From assembly GCF_022201045.2 (NCBI RefSeq), contig NC_068557.1, forward strand, positions 7,874,001 to 7,938,000: DNA of 64,000 nucleotides, in the 5' to 3' direction. Shown piece after piece: positions 37,901 to 49,358 of this stretch; positions within the stretch are counted from its first letter, which is position 1, and every line of letters begins with the position of its first letter. The stretch is from Citrus sinensis (taxonomy: Eukaryota; Streptophyta; Magnoliopsida; Sapindales; Rutaceae). Below the pieces are notes generated by a model. It did not search any database. It was not told the origin of the DNA and saw only the letters and a program-made list of their open reading frames with translations. Made by a program: the position numbers and the translations under genes.

Positions 37901-38595
37901 GCGAAAGACAGAAGAGGGAAGGGAGTGCAGATCAAAGATGCAACAAATAATCAATGCCTTTAGTATTTATCATGCAAGAGTCAGAAAGAATGAGCAAGTT
38001 AAGATAAAGAACAAAGTGTAATGAAACCTTTCCAAACAATAAATTCTTTGCGTCTTATAAAGAGTCAATAAGTGCAGGAGAGGGCAGCAGGCAAAAGAAA
38101 TTCAAGGGGAGACATATTGCGAGGTAATAATCATCAGCAGAAATCAGTTAGAAGCACAATGCCTACAAAGAGATGAGTTTAACTGCACTGGAAAAAAAAA
38201 TTAAAAGGCAAGGCTAACTTGGTCTGCCCTCAAGTACAAGTATGGACAGAGGAAAAGGAGGAACCATTTAGCACTTCTAGTGATTCTCACACTGTTGTAA
38301 ATATTGTTCCCTAGGATTCAAGGTGCAGAATCTCAAGTTAGGAAAACCTCTGATATTATTAAGCTTTCTGACGTTTGGACCTTTTAAACTGAGATTATAA
38401 TCCGTGAGCCAAAATGAAAAGGAGGTATCTTACTGGAACAGGTGCCAAGTTGGAAAGGCGTCTAGCAACTGCACCATCTAAATTTGCATACTCTTCTGAA
38501 AGTACTAAAGCAATCATCCGGTCATCCTCAGTATCCTGCTGACTGCTCAAAGATGAGCTAGAACTAGCACCAACACTTTCAGTGCCATTCCTCAT
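34977..38595 (-). CDS. OTU12: OTU-domain deubiquitinating cysteine protease
   Basis: Nine coding exons on the minus strand: 38434-38595, 37775-37848, 36970-37024, 36787-36861, 36267-36340, 36075-36123, 35748-35832, 35114-35170 and 34977-35023, all with GT-AG introns and matching phases; 225 residues. OTU proteases remove ubiquitin. The catalytic cysteine is Cys96 in SGDGNCQ, with Asp93 beside it, and the catalytic histidine is His202 in SEVHYNSLY. The C-terminus KKPRKKHWLF is a basic tail typical of this plant subgroup. The closest remembered protein is Arabidopsis OTU12 (At3g02070), which in that genome neighbours RH41, as here. The start at 38595 is the first ATG of the exon; a leader exon further upstream is likely. 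Confidence 0.9.
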
Positions 38596-38615
38596 CACGT
38601 AACCCCGCAAAGTAC

Positions 38616-39600
38616 TACCAACTTAATCAAGTGATCACACCAAGTAAACAGCCCTTTGCCACAGAACTGCTTAAGATAAAAACTTAAATGAATCACTACC
38701 ATTACAATGAAAATAAAGATATAACACATTTGACATGCTTGATACATTCATATCAATCAACACAGCATAAAGATAAAATGAACCAATTAATAGACTACAA
38801 TCATCAATATGCAAATGTGACGAACATGACACAACCCAATAAAGATTTCGATCAATATGAAGCCATCCATTACAACAAAAGAAGCTCAAATGCCAGTGGC
38901 TGAATTATATCAACAAATGAACACAGTATTTATGTAAAATGTAAAAGCAACGTAACACATCAATATGTTATAATAGACTACAATCATAAAGATGAAGATA
39001 AAATGAACCAATTAATAGACTACAATCATCAATATGCAAATGTGATGAACATGACACGACCCAATAAAGATTTCAATCAATATGAAGCCACCCATTACGA
39101 CAAAAGAAGCTCAAATGCCAGTGGCTGAATTATATCAACACATAAACACGGTATTTATGTAATATGTAAAAGCAACAGGCAGATGGCTGTCCATTAAAAT
39201 GAACCAATAGCAACAAGGCAGATGGCCGTCCATGAAAATGAATCAATCTGTCCAAACAATGAACAGTTGTACACTCATACTGTCCAGAGAATGTTAATCA
39301 TTCCATTTCTGTGATTGAAATCCAAAACAAGAACAAGGCTAATCATTGGACGGAACGAAGAATAAAAAGCAAAAAAAAAAAAAACTGATCATCAAGATTC
39401 AAGAGAATATAAGAAACCAATCAAAATGAATAAGATTTAATTACATACATTGAGAGAATTCAAGAAAACGATTAAGTCTTGCTACCTGGGAATGAGATGG
39501 ATGATTTATCTCAAATAAACAGAAGATGAAAAAGTAGAAGAAAAAGAAACCCCAGAAAGCCTTTGCTTATTCTCGTGATGAATAGGTTGGTTGGTTATGG
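38616..39600 (-). other. OTU12 leader exon and 5' UTR intron (predicted), with 225-bp repeat
   Basis: A donor CCCAG|GTAGCAAG on the minus strand (exon end at 39486) and an acceptor just before the start codon exon suggest a non-coding first exon at about 39486-39600 and a leader intron of about 0.87 kb. The intron contains a direct repeat: 38771-38951 and 38996-39176, 181 bp each, period 225, with few mismatches. Confidence 0.5.
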
Positions 39601-41940
39601 CAGGAGTTGAGATTAAAAAAGAAAAGAAAAAAAGAAAAATTAATAAAGATAGATATTTGGTTTGTTTATTATGTTTAGATTTTCGACAGTCCGCCGAAAC
39701 CGAGTTGACATTGGGAGGCGTTGGTAGTTAGGCTTCCGCGGTTTCACGGTAATGAGACAGGTTCTTTCCTTTCTGGACACGTGTGCTGTTTTGTTTTGTC
39801 GGCCCGAAACCGTGCGTTTGTTTCTTTGTTTGTCTCTGTTCATCATATCCTCAATCATGCAAAATCGACTTACTTGGGCCCACATTTGAATTATGATGCC
39901 ATAAAACTTTTCTTTTGTTTTTGATTGTATAATAATCTTGTTTTCTTTACGCGTCTATGATTAATATGATAGAGAACAGAGCATTTTTGTGAAAGATTCA
40001 AAGTATAGGCAAAAACTGTACCAAGTCGTGTGTACATGGTATAGATTGACACGATTCATTTAATAATCGTTTGAAAATATAAAGACTCTAACCAACACAA
40101 AATATAATTAAATTATTTAATAATTCACTTAATATCGATATATTTAACAAAATTTATATGCACACACATATATATAAAATATTATTTATCGATATTATAA
40201 ATATACATATCGATAAAAATTATTACACGTTTAACTATTAAAATTCTAATTTTATATATATGTAAATAATATTAAATATCGATGTTATAAGATATGCATG
40301 TTTATTAATATTTTACATATTTATATTATTTAAATTCTAAATTTGCATGGAATTATAGAAATAAAATACCATAAATATCTTCATTCTTCCTTAAGGAAAA
40401 ATAAAAAAATAATGTATAATATTTAAGTTTTGATGATGAGAACCTACATACTTGGACCCACGTTTGAATTATATTTCCTTTATCTTAATTGGAAATATAC
40501 AAATGAATATTCAAAATATTTCAAAATAATGTATAATATCCTCAATCATGGCAAAGTCGACTTACTTGGACCCATGTTTGAATTATGATGCCATAAAAAT
40601 TTTCTTTTGTTTTTGATTGTATAATAATCTTGTTTTCTTTCCGCGTTTATGATTTGTATGATAGAGAACATAGCATTTTTGTGAAGATTCAAAGTATAGG
40701 CAAAAACTCTACCAAGTAGTGTGTAAATCGTATAAGTTGACACGATCTATTTAATAATCGTATTAAAATATGAAGACTCTAACCAACACAAAATATAATT
40801 AAATTATTTAATAATTCACTTAAAATCGATATATTTAACAAAATTTATATGTACACACACATATATATAATATCATTTATCGATATTATAAATATACATA
40901 TCTACAAAAATTATTACACATTTAACTATTGAAAATTTAATTTTATATATTTAAATAATATTATATATCTATGTTATAAGATATGCATGTTTATTAATAT
41001 TTTACATATTTATACTATTTAAATTCTAAATTTGCATGGAATTATAGAAATAAAATACCATAAATATCTTCATTCTTCCTTAAGAAAAAATTAAAAAAAA
41101 AGAAAATAATGTATAATATTTGAGTTTTGATGATGAAAACCTACATACTGATTTAAAATTAAAAAATATATCAAATTATTAATCGGATAAATAGGTTAAG
41201 AATTTTAACCTTAACTTGACATGAAAAAAAAAATTTGTGTTGACCCAAAATTCAATCCATTTAACAATTGTGTCAAATTTAATTATTTATAATCATTTGT
41301 TCGTAATACATTTGTATCAAATAATCAGATCGTGTCAAATTTTACCACTTAAGCAACGTAACCGAAGAATGTGATCAATAACACTTTAGATAAGTTTCAT
41401 GCGCACACGTTCATGTATTGCCAAAATCCTGTATTTTAGGACCTACAAGCATCCTACCAAAAGACAAAAACGAGAAAACCAAAATAAAATCCACCGGAAA
41501 CATTTTGTTATCTCGTCCACTCAGGCTAGATTTTTTAAGTGATCAAGTTTGGGTTTGGGATTTTTTGTGCGTTTCATGCGCAGGAATTGATAAAACCAAA
41601 TTCTAGATTTGCATTTGCTACTTTTCGCGTGTTTTATGCCTGATTTTATGCAGAAAGCCCAAAACATATGTCCACTCTATAATTAACGCACATTTGGTTG
41701 GCAAAGTACAGTACAGAGAACGTAAATACTAAATAAGCACCTCTAACCTTAGGAAATAAATAAGCACCTCTAACCCTAGGAATCCTCTCAAACACAAAAA
41801 GGTATAAAAATAAACTAAAACAAATTACTTATCAGGTTTAGCAACTTCCAAGAACATGATGTCAGTACTCACCATGACTAAATACAAAAACCCACAAACT
41901 GATCTGTTCGAGTTTTCTTTTGAAATTCTTCAAGGATGCA
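39601..41940. other. Intergenic, OTU12 upstream side, with a 0.6-kb tandem duplication
   Basis: No gene. Two direct copies of about 0.61 kb lie at 39845-40451 and 40536-41149, offset 691. A short third piece of the unit start follows copy 1 at about 40451-40475. Confidence 0.6.
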
Positions 41941-41950
41941 TGAAGGTAGG

Positions 41951-42532
41951 CTAAAACTGCTGCCCCCATGCATATTGATTTATCTTACCAAAATCTTCTA
42001 ACGAAAGGACGGTAAACATATGAAGCAGTACTCCCGATAAAAATTGACCAAGGTAAATATAAAATGTATGCTCGAGCAGCATACAGAACTGTTCTCCACC
42101 ATCAATTGGCATATCTTGGAAGTGATTTCCAAGTTTCCCAAAAACATCTTCTCCAATCCCCAAGTACTGCACAGCTTGCACTCTACTTATCTCTTTTCCT
42201 GTAACCGGGAGGCCATCTATTGGCAGACTAAAAATAAAGAGAAGCTAGGAAATACAAAGCAACCAGACTCTACATCATATGACCTTACGAGATACGCTAT
42301 TAAGTCTCTATCCTTGTCCACTTTATCTTTTGTTTTCAAAAATGGCGAAAAGCACATATGTCGAATTTTTTCCTTGATGACGGCATTCAGCCTCCATTTG
42401 ATCAGGTTGTTCACGAAGCAGTTAATACTTGCCTACATTATGATACATCATGTTAGCAAAAAATAGCTTACATACCTTATATATAGTTTAGATCTAAAAA
42501 TAACTAACCACATGATTTGCACGCTCTGCCAT
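41951..42532 (-). pseudogene. Plant mobile domain-like gene relic
   Basis: On the minus strand an ATG at 42532 opens an 8-codon exon (MAERANHV) ending at a GTTAG donor. From an acceptor at 42433 a second exon runs in phase (ASINCFVNNLIKW and onward) to about 42240. A third open stretch, 42226-41951, starts LPIDGLPVTGKE. The LPIDG-PVTG pair is characteristic of the plant mobile domain (aminotransferase-like) found in retroelements and in MAIN/MAIL proteins. I could not join the second and third parts in a common phase, and nothing recognisable follows, so it is probably truncated. It lies just downstream of RH41 on the same strand. Confidence 0.45.
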
Positions 42533-43767
42533 GATGTATATACCAACAGTGTACAGATTGTGCACTCGTTATGGGACAAGAATGACTGTTGGACAGATTG
42601 GACAGCTTTTCTAGGCAAAATCAACAACCTGATCTAGTCTTCGAAAAAAATTCAAGAAGCAAGGCTGCTGAGCATAGCAGAAATGAAGAGAATACAAATA
42701 ACTGTTAAAAAAAATTGCAAAAAACTAGCTGGAGGATGTGAAGTGACAGCAGTCACAAAGTAGAGACATCAGAAAGAAAGATAACATAAGGATTGACAGA
42801 GTCAGAAGAAAGTAAAAAACTCCTACAAGCTCAGATGTAAAGGGCTCATAAATAATGCAGCTTGATAAGTTAACAAATCACTTCTTAACACAAAACAAAT
42901 CAGTAGTATGCAGGTTGACTGCCCTCACTATTACTATTTTTTTTTTTTTTTTGGCTAAGAAATAGAATATTGTTATTATGCAAAAAGCAGCAGATTGAAA
43001 GAAAAACCCTATCCGAAAGGTAAACAAATTTAACAATTAAAACAAACAAAAAATCTCTGCAGATAAAACTCATGAAAAAGCAGCAGATACAAATGCAAAT
43101 CTGGAAATTGAAAACTTTCATGCATAAAATCAGGCATAAAACACACAAAAAGCAGCATATGCAAATCTAGATCAATTTCTGCAAATAAAACACACAAAAC
43201 CCCAACTTAATCACTTAAAATATCTAGCCTGAGCAAACAAAATAACAAAATCTTACAGGTCAGTGAGAACATGGCAGCTGGATCATAAGACGTCATTTCA
43301 TTCTTTACAGACGGCAATCATCACGATCAGTGCATCAACCAAGCCTTTTTTCACATGCTATTGAATATTGCATTAACTTGTCATTCATCTCTGCACCCAG
43401 TACCCATCCATCTGCGGTGACTTGGTAAATTCTCTACCAAGGATATAGCAAAACGTCATTAACCGAACTGCAAATCCAGTAGAACAATTAACTGCTGAAA
43501 AAAATTAATGACAGGCAGTCAGGCACAAGCCTAGCTCAATTGAAAACCATCTGAATCTATGACGGGGGCATTCCACCATTTTAATATGCCGCCATGTCAA
43601 CCACGTGTTAGTTGTGGGCAAGCAACTGTTCTGGTTAGCAACAATCAATCTATCAATGCATGAAGGTACAGAAGGAATCCTCATTCAGCATTTCCTAAAA
43701 CTTAATATTTGCCATTTTTCAAGAGGCTGAATTGAAAAATAGGGAAACCGGCATCTCTCCTAAAACT
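42533..43767. other. RH41 3' side spacer, no gene seen
   Basis: Probably includes the RH41 3' UTR next to 43767. A T-run lies at about 42940. No ORF or repeat supported. Confidence 0.5.
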
Positions 43768-45538
43768 TCAGCGTTTCCTCTTTTTAAAGCCCTTGCCAGA
43801 TGAGAATGAACCAACTGTATATCGTGAATTAATAAGTTCTCGAGGTATACCTGCTCCAGAAGATTTTAAAATATCAACCAACTCCTGAAACAAATTCTTA
43901 TTCTCCTCATTCACAAATACAATTGCTGTACCCTCGTCTCCCATTTGAGAAGCCCTACCTATTTGATGGACATACTCCTTGATAGAATTGGGCATGTCAA
44001 ATATTATAACCTGCCTCACACCCAAGAGTTCAACTCCTCGACCCAAAATCCCCGTGGCCACAATCACAGGGACTTCTCCCACTAAAAGTGACCTCATTAT
44101 TTCTCTTCTCTCCTTCATGGGCTTCTCCCCATGAATTGATAAGGCTTTCATCCCTGTAGTGACTGAAATTGCATTAGACAGGAGATCAGCCCCAAGTCTT
44201 GAACCCACATAGACTACAGCCGGTGGAGTAAAATGCTGCTTGCTCATCAATATGTCAAAAAGTTTTTGCTTCTTTTTATTTGACTCAACCCAGATAGCAA
44301 GTTGCTTAACAGCCTTATTTGGCATGTTAGGCTTGCCAACAGAGACAACAACGATATCCTTTGATATGGAGCTCGACATTTTCTCCACCTCTTGTGATAT
44401 CGTCGCAGAATACATTAAGATTTGGGGTAGCGAAAGGGCCCTGAAAATCTGCATCACCTGGTCTCGAAAGCCCCTTTGAAGCATGCAGTCAACCTCATCC
44501 AAAACAAACATCCTTATGTCATCTAGTTCTATATCATGCTTCATTAGAAGGTCAATGAGCCTGCCTGGAGTTCCTACAATCAGTTCTACTCCTTGCTGAA
44601 TACGGTAGACCTGTCTGGCCATAGCATCACCACCAACCACAAGTGCAGTTTTGAAAGGCAAACCTTTTCCAAGCAACTTAGCTTGTTCCTCAACTTGGAT
44701 ACAGAGCTCCCTGGTTGGAGTTAAAACCATGGCTAATGGATTTTTCTGGTTCTGCGAGTGGTGAAGCCGAATATTTGCACATTGAGAAATAACAGGAACA
44801 AGAAAGGAAGCAGTTTTCCCTGAGCCTGTATTGGCAGAAACAAGCAGGCTTTTACCACTCAAAGCAGATGGGATTGCTTGCATTTGGACAGGTGTGGGCA
44901 TGTCATAACCAGCAGCTTCAATATTTTGGAGGAGCTTCTGAGATAAGCTGCAAGAGGAGAACGACAAAATAGGTGCCGGAACTGCATCTCCCTTCACATT
45001 GATTTCCAGTCTCTTCCTCAGCGAATCAGTCTGACCAATAGTCAACGATTGAAATCCTGAGTTTTCATCAGATTCTCTAACGTAGAAACACTCATCAGTA
45101 GCAGGTAATCTTTCAGGAGGCGGGGGAGGCACAACCCGCATCCCCCTGTTGGCATTTGCAACCCTGCATAACAGCTTTTGTTTACATTCCAAACTGCAGA
45201 CATCGTCGTCCGTCTCATCACAAATATACTCACCATAGCGGCCACATATCACACATTTTGGCTCCTCCGGCAGAGCTTCTCTCTGATCCTTACTCCACTC
45301 TTTCACATCACTTTGTGAATCTGATGGAATGAAAAAACACATGCATGGTACAAACGTCAGTGAAAAAGCATGAGGAGAAAAAAAATACAAGAAAAAATTG
45401 AAGCAACAAGAAGATGAAAATGGCATTGGCAAGTAATATTATAAAGCAGCAAAATTTTAAGACTAATAAAGAGTTTTGTGGGAAGTTACCATCGACTCCA
45501 TCCCCATGAGGGATTGCCATATTTTGATTATTCGCCAT
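43768..45538 (-). CDS. RH41: DEAD-box RNA helicase with HIT zinc finger
   Basis: Two exons on the minus strand, 45490-45538 and 43768-45320, joined in phase; 533 residues. It is an ATP-dependent RNA helicase of the type of Arabidopsis RH41 (At3g02065); the substrate is not known. An N-terminal HIT-type zinc finger lies at about 39-66 (CVIC, then further Cys pairs). The core has a Q motif with PTPVQMQAIP, Walker A ANTGSGKT, PTREL, GTPGR, DEVD in place of DEAD, SAT as motif III, and HQIGRASQMG as motif VI, a divergence from HRxGRxxR. The same DEVD is remembered in the Arabidopsis protein, so it is likely a family trait. The C-terminus is basic (KGFKKRKR). Confidence 0.93.
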
Positions 45539-48500
45539 GATTAAAATCGAATTTCAAGTTGAAATCAAATACATTCTGAAAAAAGAAAAAAAAATCGAAC
45601 AAGAAAATAGTATCGGTTATGTAATTGGATATGTTAATTCGTCGAAATAGCAAGAAATAAAATTGATCAATTAATTGCAATTAGTCATTTACAAATCTGC
45701 TAAAACCTAAACGAACCTTTCCCCCGCAATTGCTTCGTAGAGTAGATACACACAAAGACGAAAGAACATATTTTTGCTCAAGCCAGGCGAAAACTGAAAG
45801 GCTCGGGCCTCCCTTTGAGATGCTAAAAATTTACAATTCAAACGCCGCCTTAATTGTTTTCATTTTACTTACTTATCGGCTTTGCCACTGAAACGACAGC
45901 GTACAGGGATAATAGAAGTCAATTTCTTTTTTCTTTTTTCTTTTTTTTTGAGAAGAGAAGTCAATTTAATTTAAAAGTTTTCTTTTTCCATTTCTTAAAA
46001 AAAAAATTTTAAGGAAAAAGAGAAAAGTGTTCAATATATGAAAAACGTAACAGATATTCATTTCCTAAGATGTGCTCAATGCATTGTATAGTTGGAAAGC
46101 AGGATTGAACCGGATTAAATCTTAAGATTTTATTGGATTAGTTAGATTAGATACAATAATACCATTTGTTTAGTATAATTTTGGATAGGACTATTAAATA
46201 TAATTTAATAAAAATAAAATAAAATAAAAATTTTTAAATTATACTTCTGATTGTTAAATTTAATATTTATATTCAATATTACTATTAATAAATAATTAAA
46301 TAATTATTTATATTTAAATTGTTGGATTAAAATCTTTATACTTAATCTTAGATTAAAAATTCAAGTTAAAATAAATTGTTGATATTGGTAGTAAATTTGA
46401 ATTAAAACAAAATATTGAATCCAACCTAAACCCATGTGAGAATTAGCACTAGCAATCCCATAAATTTGGGACTAAAATGTAGACTAATTTACTAGTTTTC
46501 ACAGCCAAACATACCTTGGATTGAATTAATTTTTTACCCATCAAATTAGTTTAATCTCATCTTTGGTTCATTCTAATGCAATTATTAGATTATGATGAAA
46601 TATCAACTGTTTTGAGGGGGGGGGGGGGGGGTTTGAATGTTGACATGAGCTAGCAAAGAAAATCAGTGAAATGAAGTTAACTTGTGTTGATCGAATGACA
46701 GTATAGTTCTCAATGGTCAAGAGGCAAGCTCCTTGAGAAAAATGACAGTTTTTGAAAATATGCCTAACATTAAAAGGTATTATCAGAACTCAAATTTTGT
46801 TTATTAGAGACAACATGTGAACAATATACGCCATCATGAGAAAGAATAAAATATCTTTTTTTTTTGCTAAGAATAAAGAGTCAATAAAAATAAAAATTCT
46901 TTGAGCAAATCAATATGAGGGGACCACATCAGCTGTCCTTTGCTACTCTCCTGAAAAGCAACAAGACCACTGAACTAGCTTCCGCCATGTTGCAAAGAGT
47001 AAGGACCACATAAGGGATAGAAGAATTACTTGCTCACCAAGCTTATTTAATTACTATCAAGTGAATAAAAGAAAAAGACAATAATAGCCCAACTTGAGGA
47101 AGGCAACACTAATAAAAAATCTCCATATGGCAGAAAACACAAAAATGCAACACAAAAATGCCCCTAGGGATCCAACCCTATAAGTTCAACTTAAAACACA
47201 AGATAAGGAGGATCTTTTTCAAATCTAATTTCTTGAGAAGTTGCTTCATCTTCTTCTTCCTCTATTTTTACACCTCCATGGAAGATTTTGGCCATCTCAT
47301 TTCTCAGAAAAACTTTTCCCTTACTCTAAAACTCTATAATCTCCATAAGACTCACGTCTCCCTCGTGTTATTATTCATTATCACCAACCTTTAATAAGGT
47401 TTTGCTAATATTGTAAAGTAAATAATGTAAAACAATGTAATGCTTCACATACACAGTTGATTAGAGATTATTACTCCGTAAATGTAGGCCAAAAGGCCGA
47501 ACCATATAAAATCTTGTGTGTTCTTTATTATTTATACTTACTATAACGGTTCTGTTACCCAAATTGCATTTCCTTTATGAGTTCACCTAAGTTATACCAC
47601 GAATCTTGGATAAACTCTCTAGAGCTATACTCAAGTTCACTAGAGCTATACACTAAGCTCTCTTGAGCTCCCTATATCAATTTCCTAAATTAATTCATCA
47701 GAGCTCTCCATATTTTTTGAAATTCAAAACATCTCACTTCGTCTCCCCAATCACTTCAGCTCACCTCCCAAATCACCTTAATGCACCTTTCAGATCACCT
47801 CAACTACTCCTCCTACCCTAAATAGCTGAATACGCCTAAACCCCAATCTTTGCTAGCCCATTCTCCCTCCTAAAAATAATAAATCTATTTGTTTTAATCG
47901 AATTTGACTTGAATCTGGTGAGAACCACCCCTATATGGTTCAAATCGGATTCTAGCAAAAATTCGGTTTAAACAACAACTTATGCGAAAAAATGTAATTA
48001 CCAACCCAATGAGAAATTGTTGGCAAGATTTAAATAAATATTTTTTTTTTCAAAAGAAAAAAAGGTAATTATTTTTTTCCTGTGTTTTGTAATCTAACTG
48101 ATAACACACAAGATTTTATTAAATATGATCACATGTCTAACTTGTCGACTTGGGCCTCTTTTGGTGGGTATGGGTTCCAGGCCCAATACAATTACCAAAT
48201 TGCCCATGTTATGTTTGTTGTACTCCTTAATGCATGTTCGTGCGAATGATCATTTATTTGAGATTATTAATTAATATTAATAATATAGAAATAATGGTTG
48301 AGCAAAATCAAAGCTGAATTATTTTTATTAATCGGTAGAGAAAATATTACAACTTGAACATGGTCGTCTTTCACACCTCGCGACCAAGCTGGTATTACAC
48401 ATACATTCATTGATACGTACGTACGTACGTACGTACATACATACATCAACACCCATGCATGTACTATTTCCTCTCCGGCTGGTAATTCAGCAGCAGCTAG

Positions 48501-48564
48501 CGACCAAAAATTTCGCAGGCTGCCTAATAGAGGGAGAAGGGTAATTAATTAATTAATTATTAAC
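45539..48564. other. Intergenic between RH41 and the DUF761 gene
   Basis: RH41 promoter side at 45540-45900. A G16 homopolymer at 46616-46631. 47460-47560 (GTAGGCCAAAAGGCCGAACC, then a transcript-end-like stretch) resembles the end of a Copia-type LTR but has no partner. A (GTAC)n/(ATAC)n microsatellite lies at 48414-48446 in the 3' flank of the next gene. No gene seen. Confidence 0.5.
47440..47570. repeat. Possible LTR remnant
   Basis: GGCCGAACCATATAAA followed by CTTGTGTGTTC resembles the R/U5 part of plant Copia LTRs. No primer-binding site, no second LTR and no target duplication found. Weak. Confidence 0.22.
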
Positions 48565-49197
48565 TTAAGCGCTTCTGTCGAGCATATCTTGGTACCTCTT
48601 GAAGGAGAGTTGCTTCTGCATCAATATCTGACGATGAAACCGCTGGATGAACAAGTCAGCAAGGTGGTCTATTTCATCTTCCAATCTGAACTCTTCCCCC
48701 TGTGGTTTCGATTTCTTCACCAAATCAATCACAGACCCTCCTCTTCCCCCGTTCTCCAGCTCCATATCATCAGACAACGTGTGCGTTAAGTCCGGATACT
48801 TATTCTCGTCATTCTCACCGCATTCTTCCTCTTGGTTCTCAAAATCATCAGCAACTTCCGTGTGAGTTGGGTTGGGAAGTGACTCGTGTACTGATGAGTA
48901 CACGGCGTCGTTGTCATGTACTACAATCGCCTTGCTTTCTTCTTCTACTTCATCGTCTTCATCTTCATCTTTCTTCTTGCTGTGATGATAATGATGATGA
49001 TCTTGCTGGCCCATCAGAGCCCGGAGCTTCTCAGAAACAGAGCTCATCAGGATCTTTTTGTTTCGAAGCAACGAGAATATGATCAAACGAGTCCTTATGT
49101 CCCTAGTCTTGGTCTTCAGAGCTAGGCTTTTCGCCTTCGCCATTGCCGTTACCACCGTTATTATCTTCTTCAAGAACCCTGAAGCCTTGTTCTTCAT
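48565..49197 (-). CDS. DUF761 (cotton-fibre-type) protein
   Basis: A single-exon gene of 210 codons from the ATG at 49197; the frame stays open 22 codons further upstream, but that part lies in the leader. The N-terminus is basic (MKNKASGFLKK and a Lys/Arg-rich helix), the middle has a His/Lys stretch (HHHYHHSKKK) and long acidic runs, and the C-terminus carries the DUF761 motif (DEIDHLADLFIQRFHRQI, then SFKRYQDML). The biochemical role of DUF761 proteins is not known; some family members respond to stress or elicitors. A second DUF761 gene lies at 62077-62697, pointing away. Expression is likely driven by the TATA box at 49350-49357. Confidence 0.88.
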   Translation of the reverse strand: MKNKASGFLKKIITVVTAMAKAKSLALKTKTRDIRTRLIIFSLLRNKKILMSSVSEKLRALMGQQDHHHYHHSKKKDEDEDDEVEEESKAIVVHDNDAVYSSVHESLPNPTHTEVADDFENQEEECGENDENKYPDLTHTLSDDMELENGGRGGSVIDLVKKSKPQGEEFRLEDEIDHLADLFIQRFHRQILMQKQLSFKRYQDMLDRSA

Positions 49198-49324
49198 TGT
49201 AATTAACAAGTTAGAGAGATCGAGATCGAGATAGAGGTGTTGTTTGTTTGTTTGTACGTACAAAATATTAGTTGTAGTAGTATTCTTGAAAAGAGAATTT
49301 TAAAAGAGTGTTTTTTTCGTCATG

Positions 49325-49358
49325 GACAAGCTCAAGACAGGTCTAGGGCTTTATATAG
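49325..49358 (-). promoter_or_regulatory. TATA box of the DUF761 gene (minus strand)
   Basis: CTATATAAAG on the minus strand (TATATAAA is the complement of 49350-49357). It predicts a start near 49325 and a leader of about 128 bases without an upstream ATG. Confidence 0.6.

Noticed and set aside
42044-42466. 140-codon plus-strand ORF
   Set aside because: It overlaps the mobile-domain relic, whose protein-like motifs and splice signals are on the minus strand.
45321-45432. Upstream extension of the RH41 long exon with a hydrophobic start (MPMPFSSSC)
   Set aside because: It reads through the single intron; a good acceptor at 45321-45323 and a donor at 45488-45489 join to the conserved first exon in phase.
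47158-47394. 78-codon hydrophobic ORF
   Set aside because: Low-complexity Phe/Leu composition from T-rich DNA, with no homology recognised and no promoter.
49198-49263. 22-codon N-terminal extension of the DUF761 gene
   Set aside because: It begins at a non-ATG codon in the leader and has no family similarity; the ATG at 49197 fits the basic N-terminus of the family.
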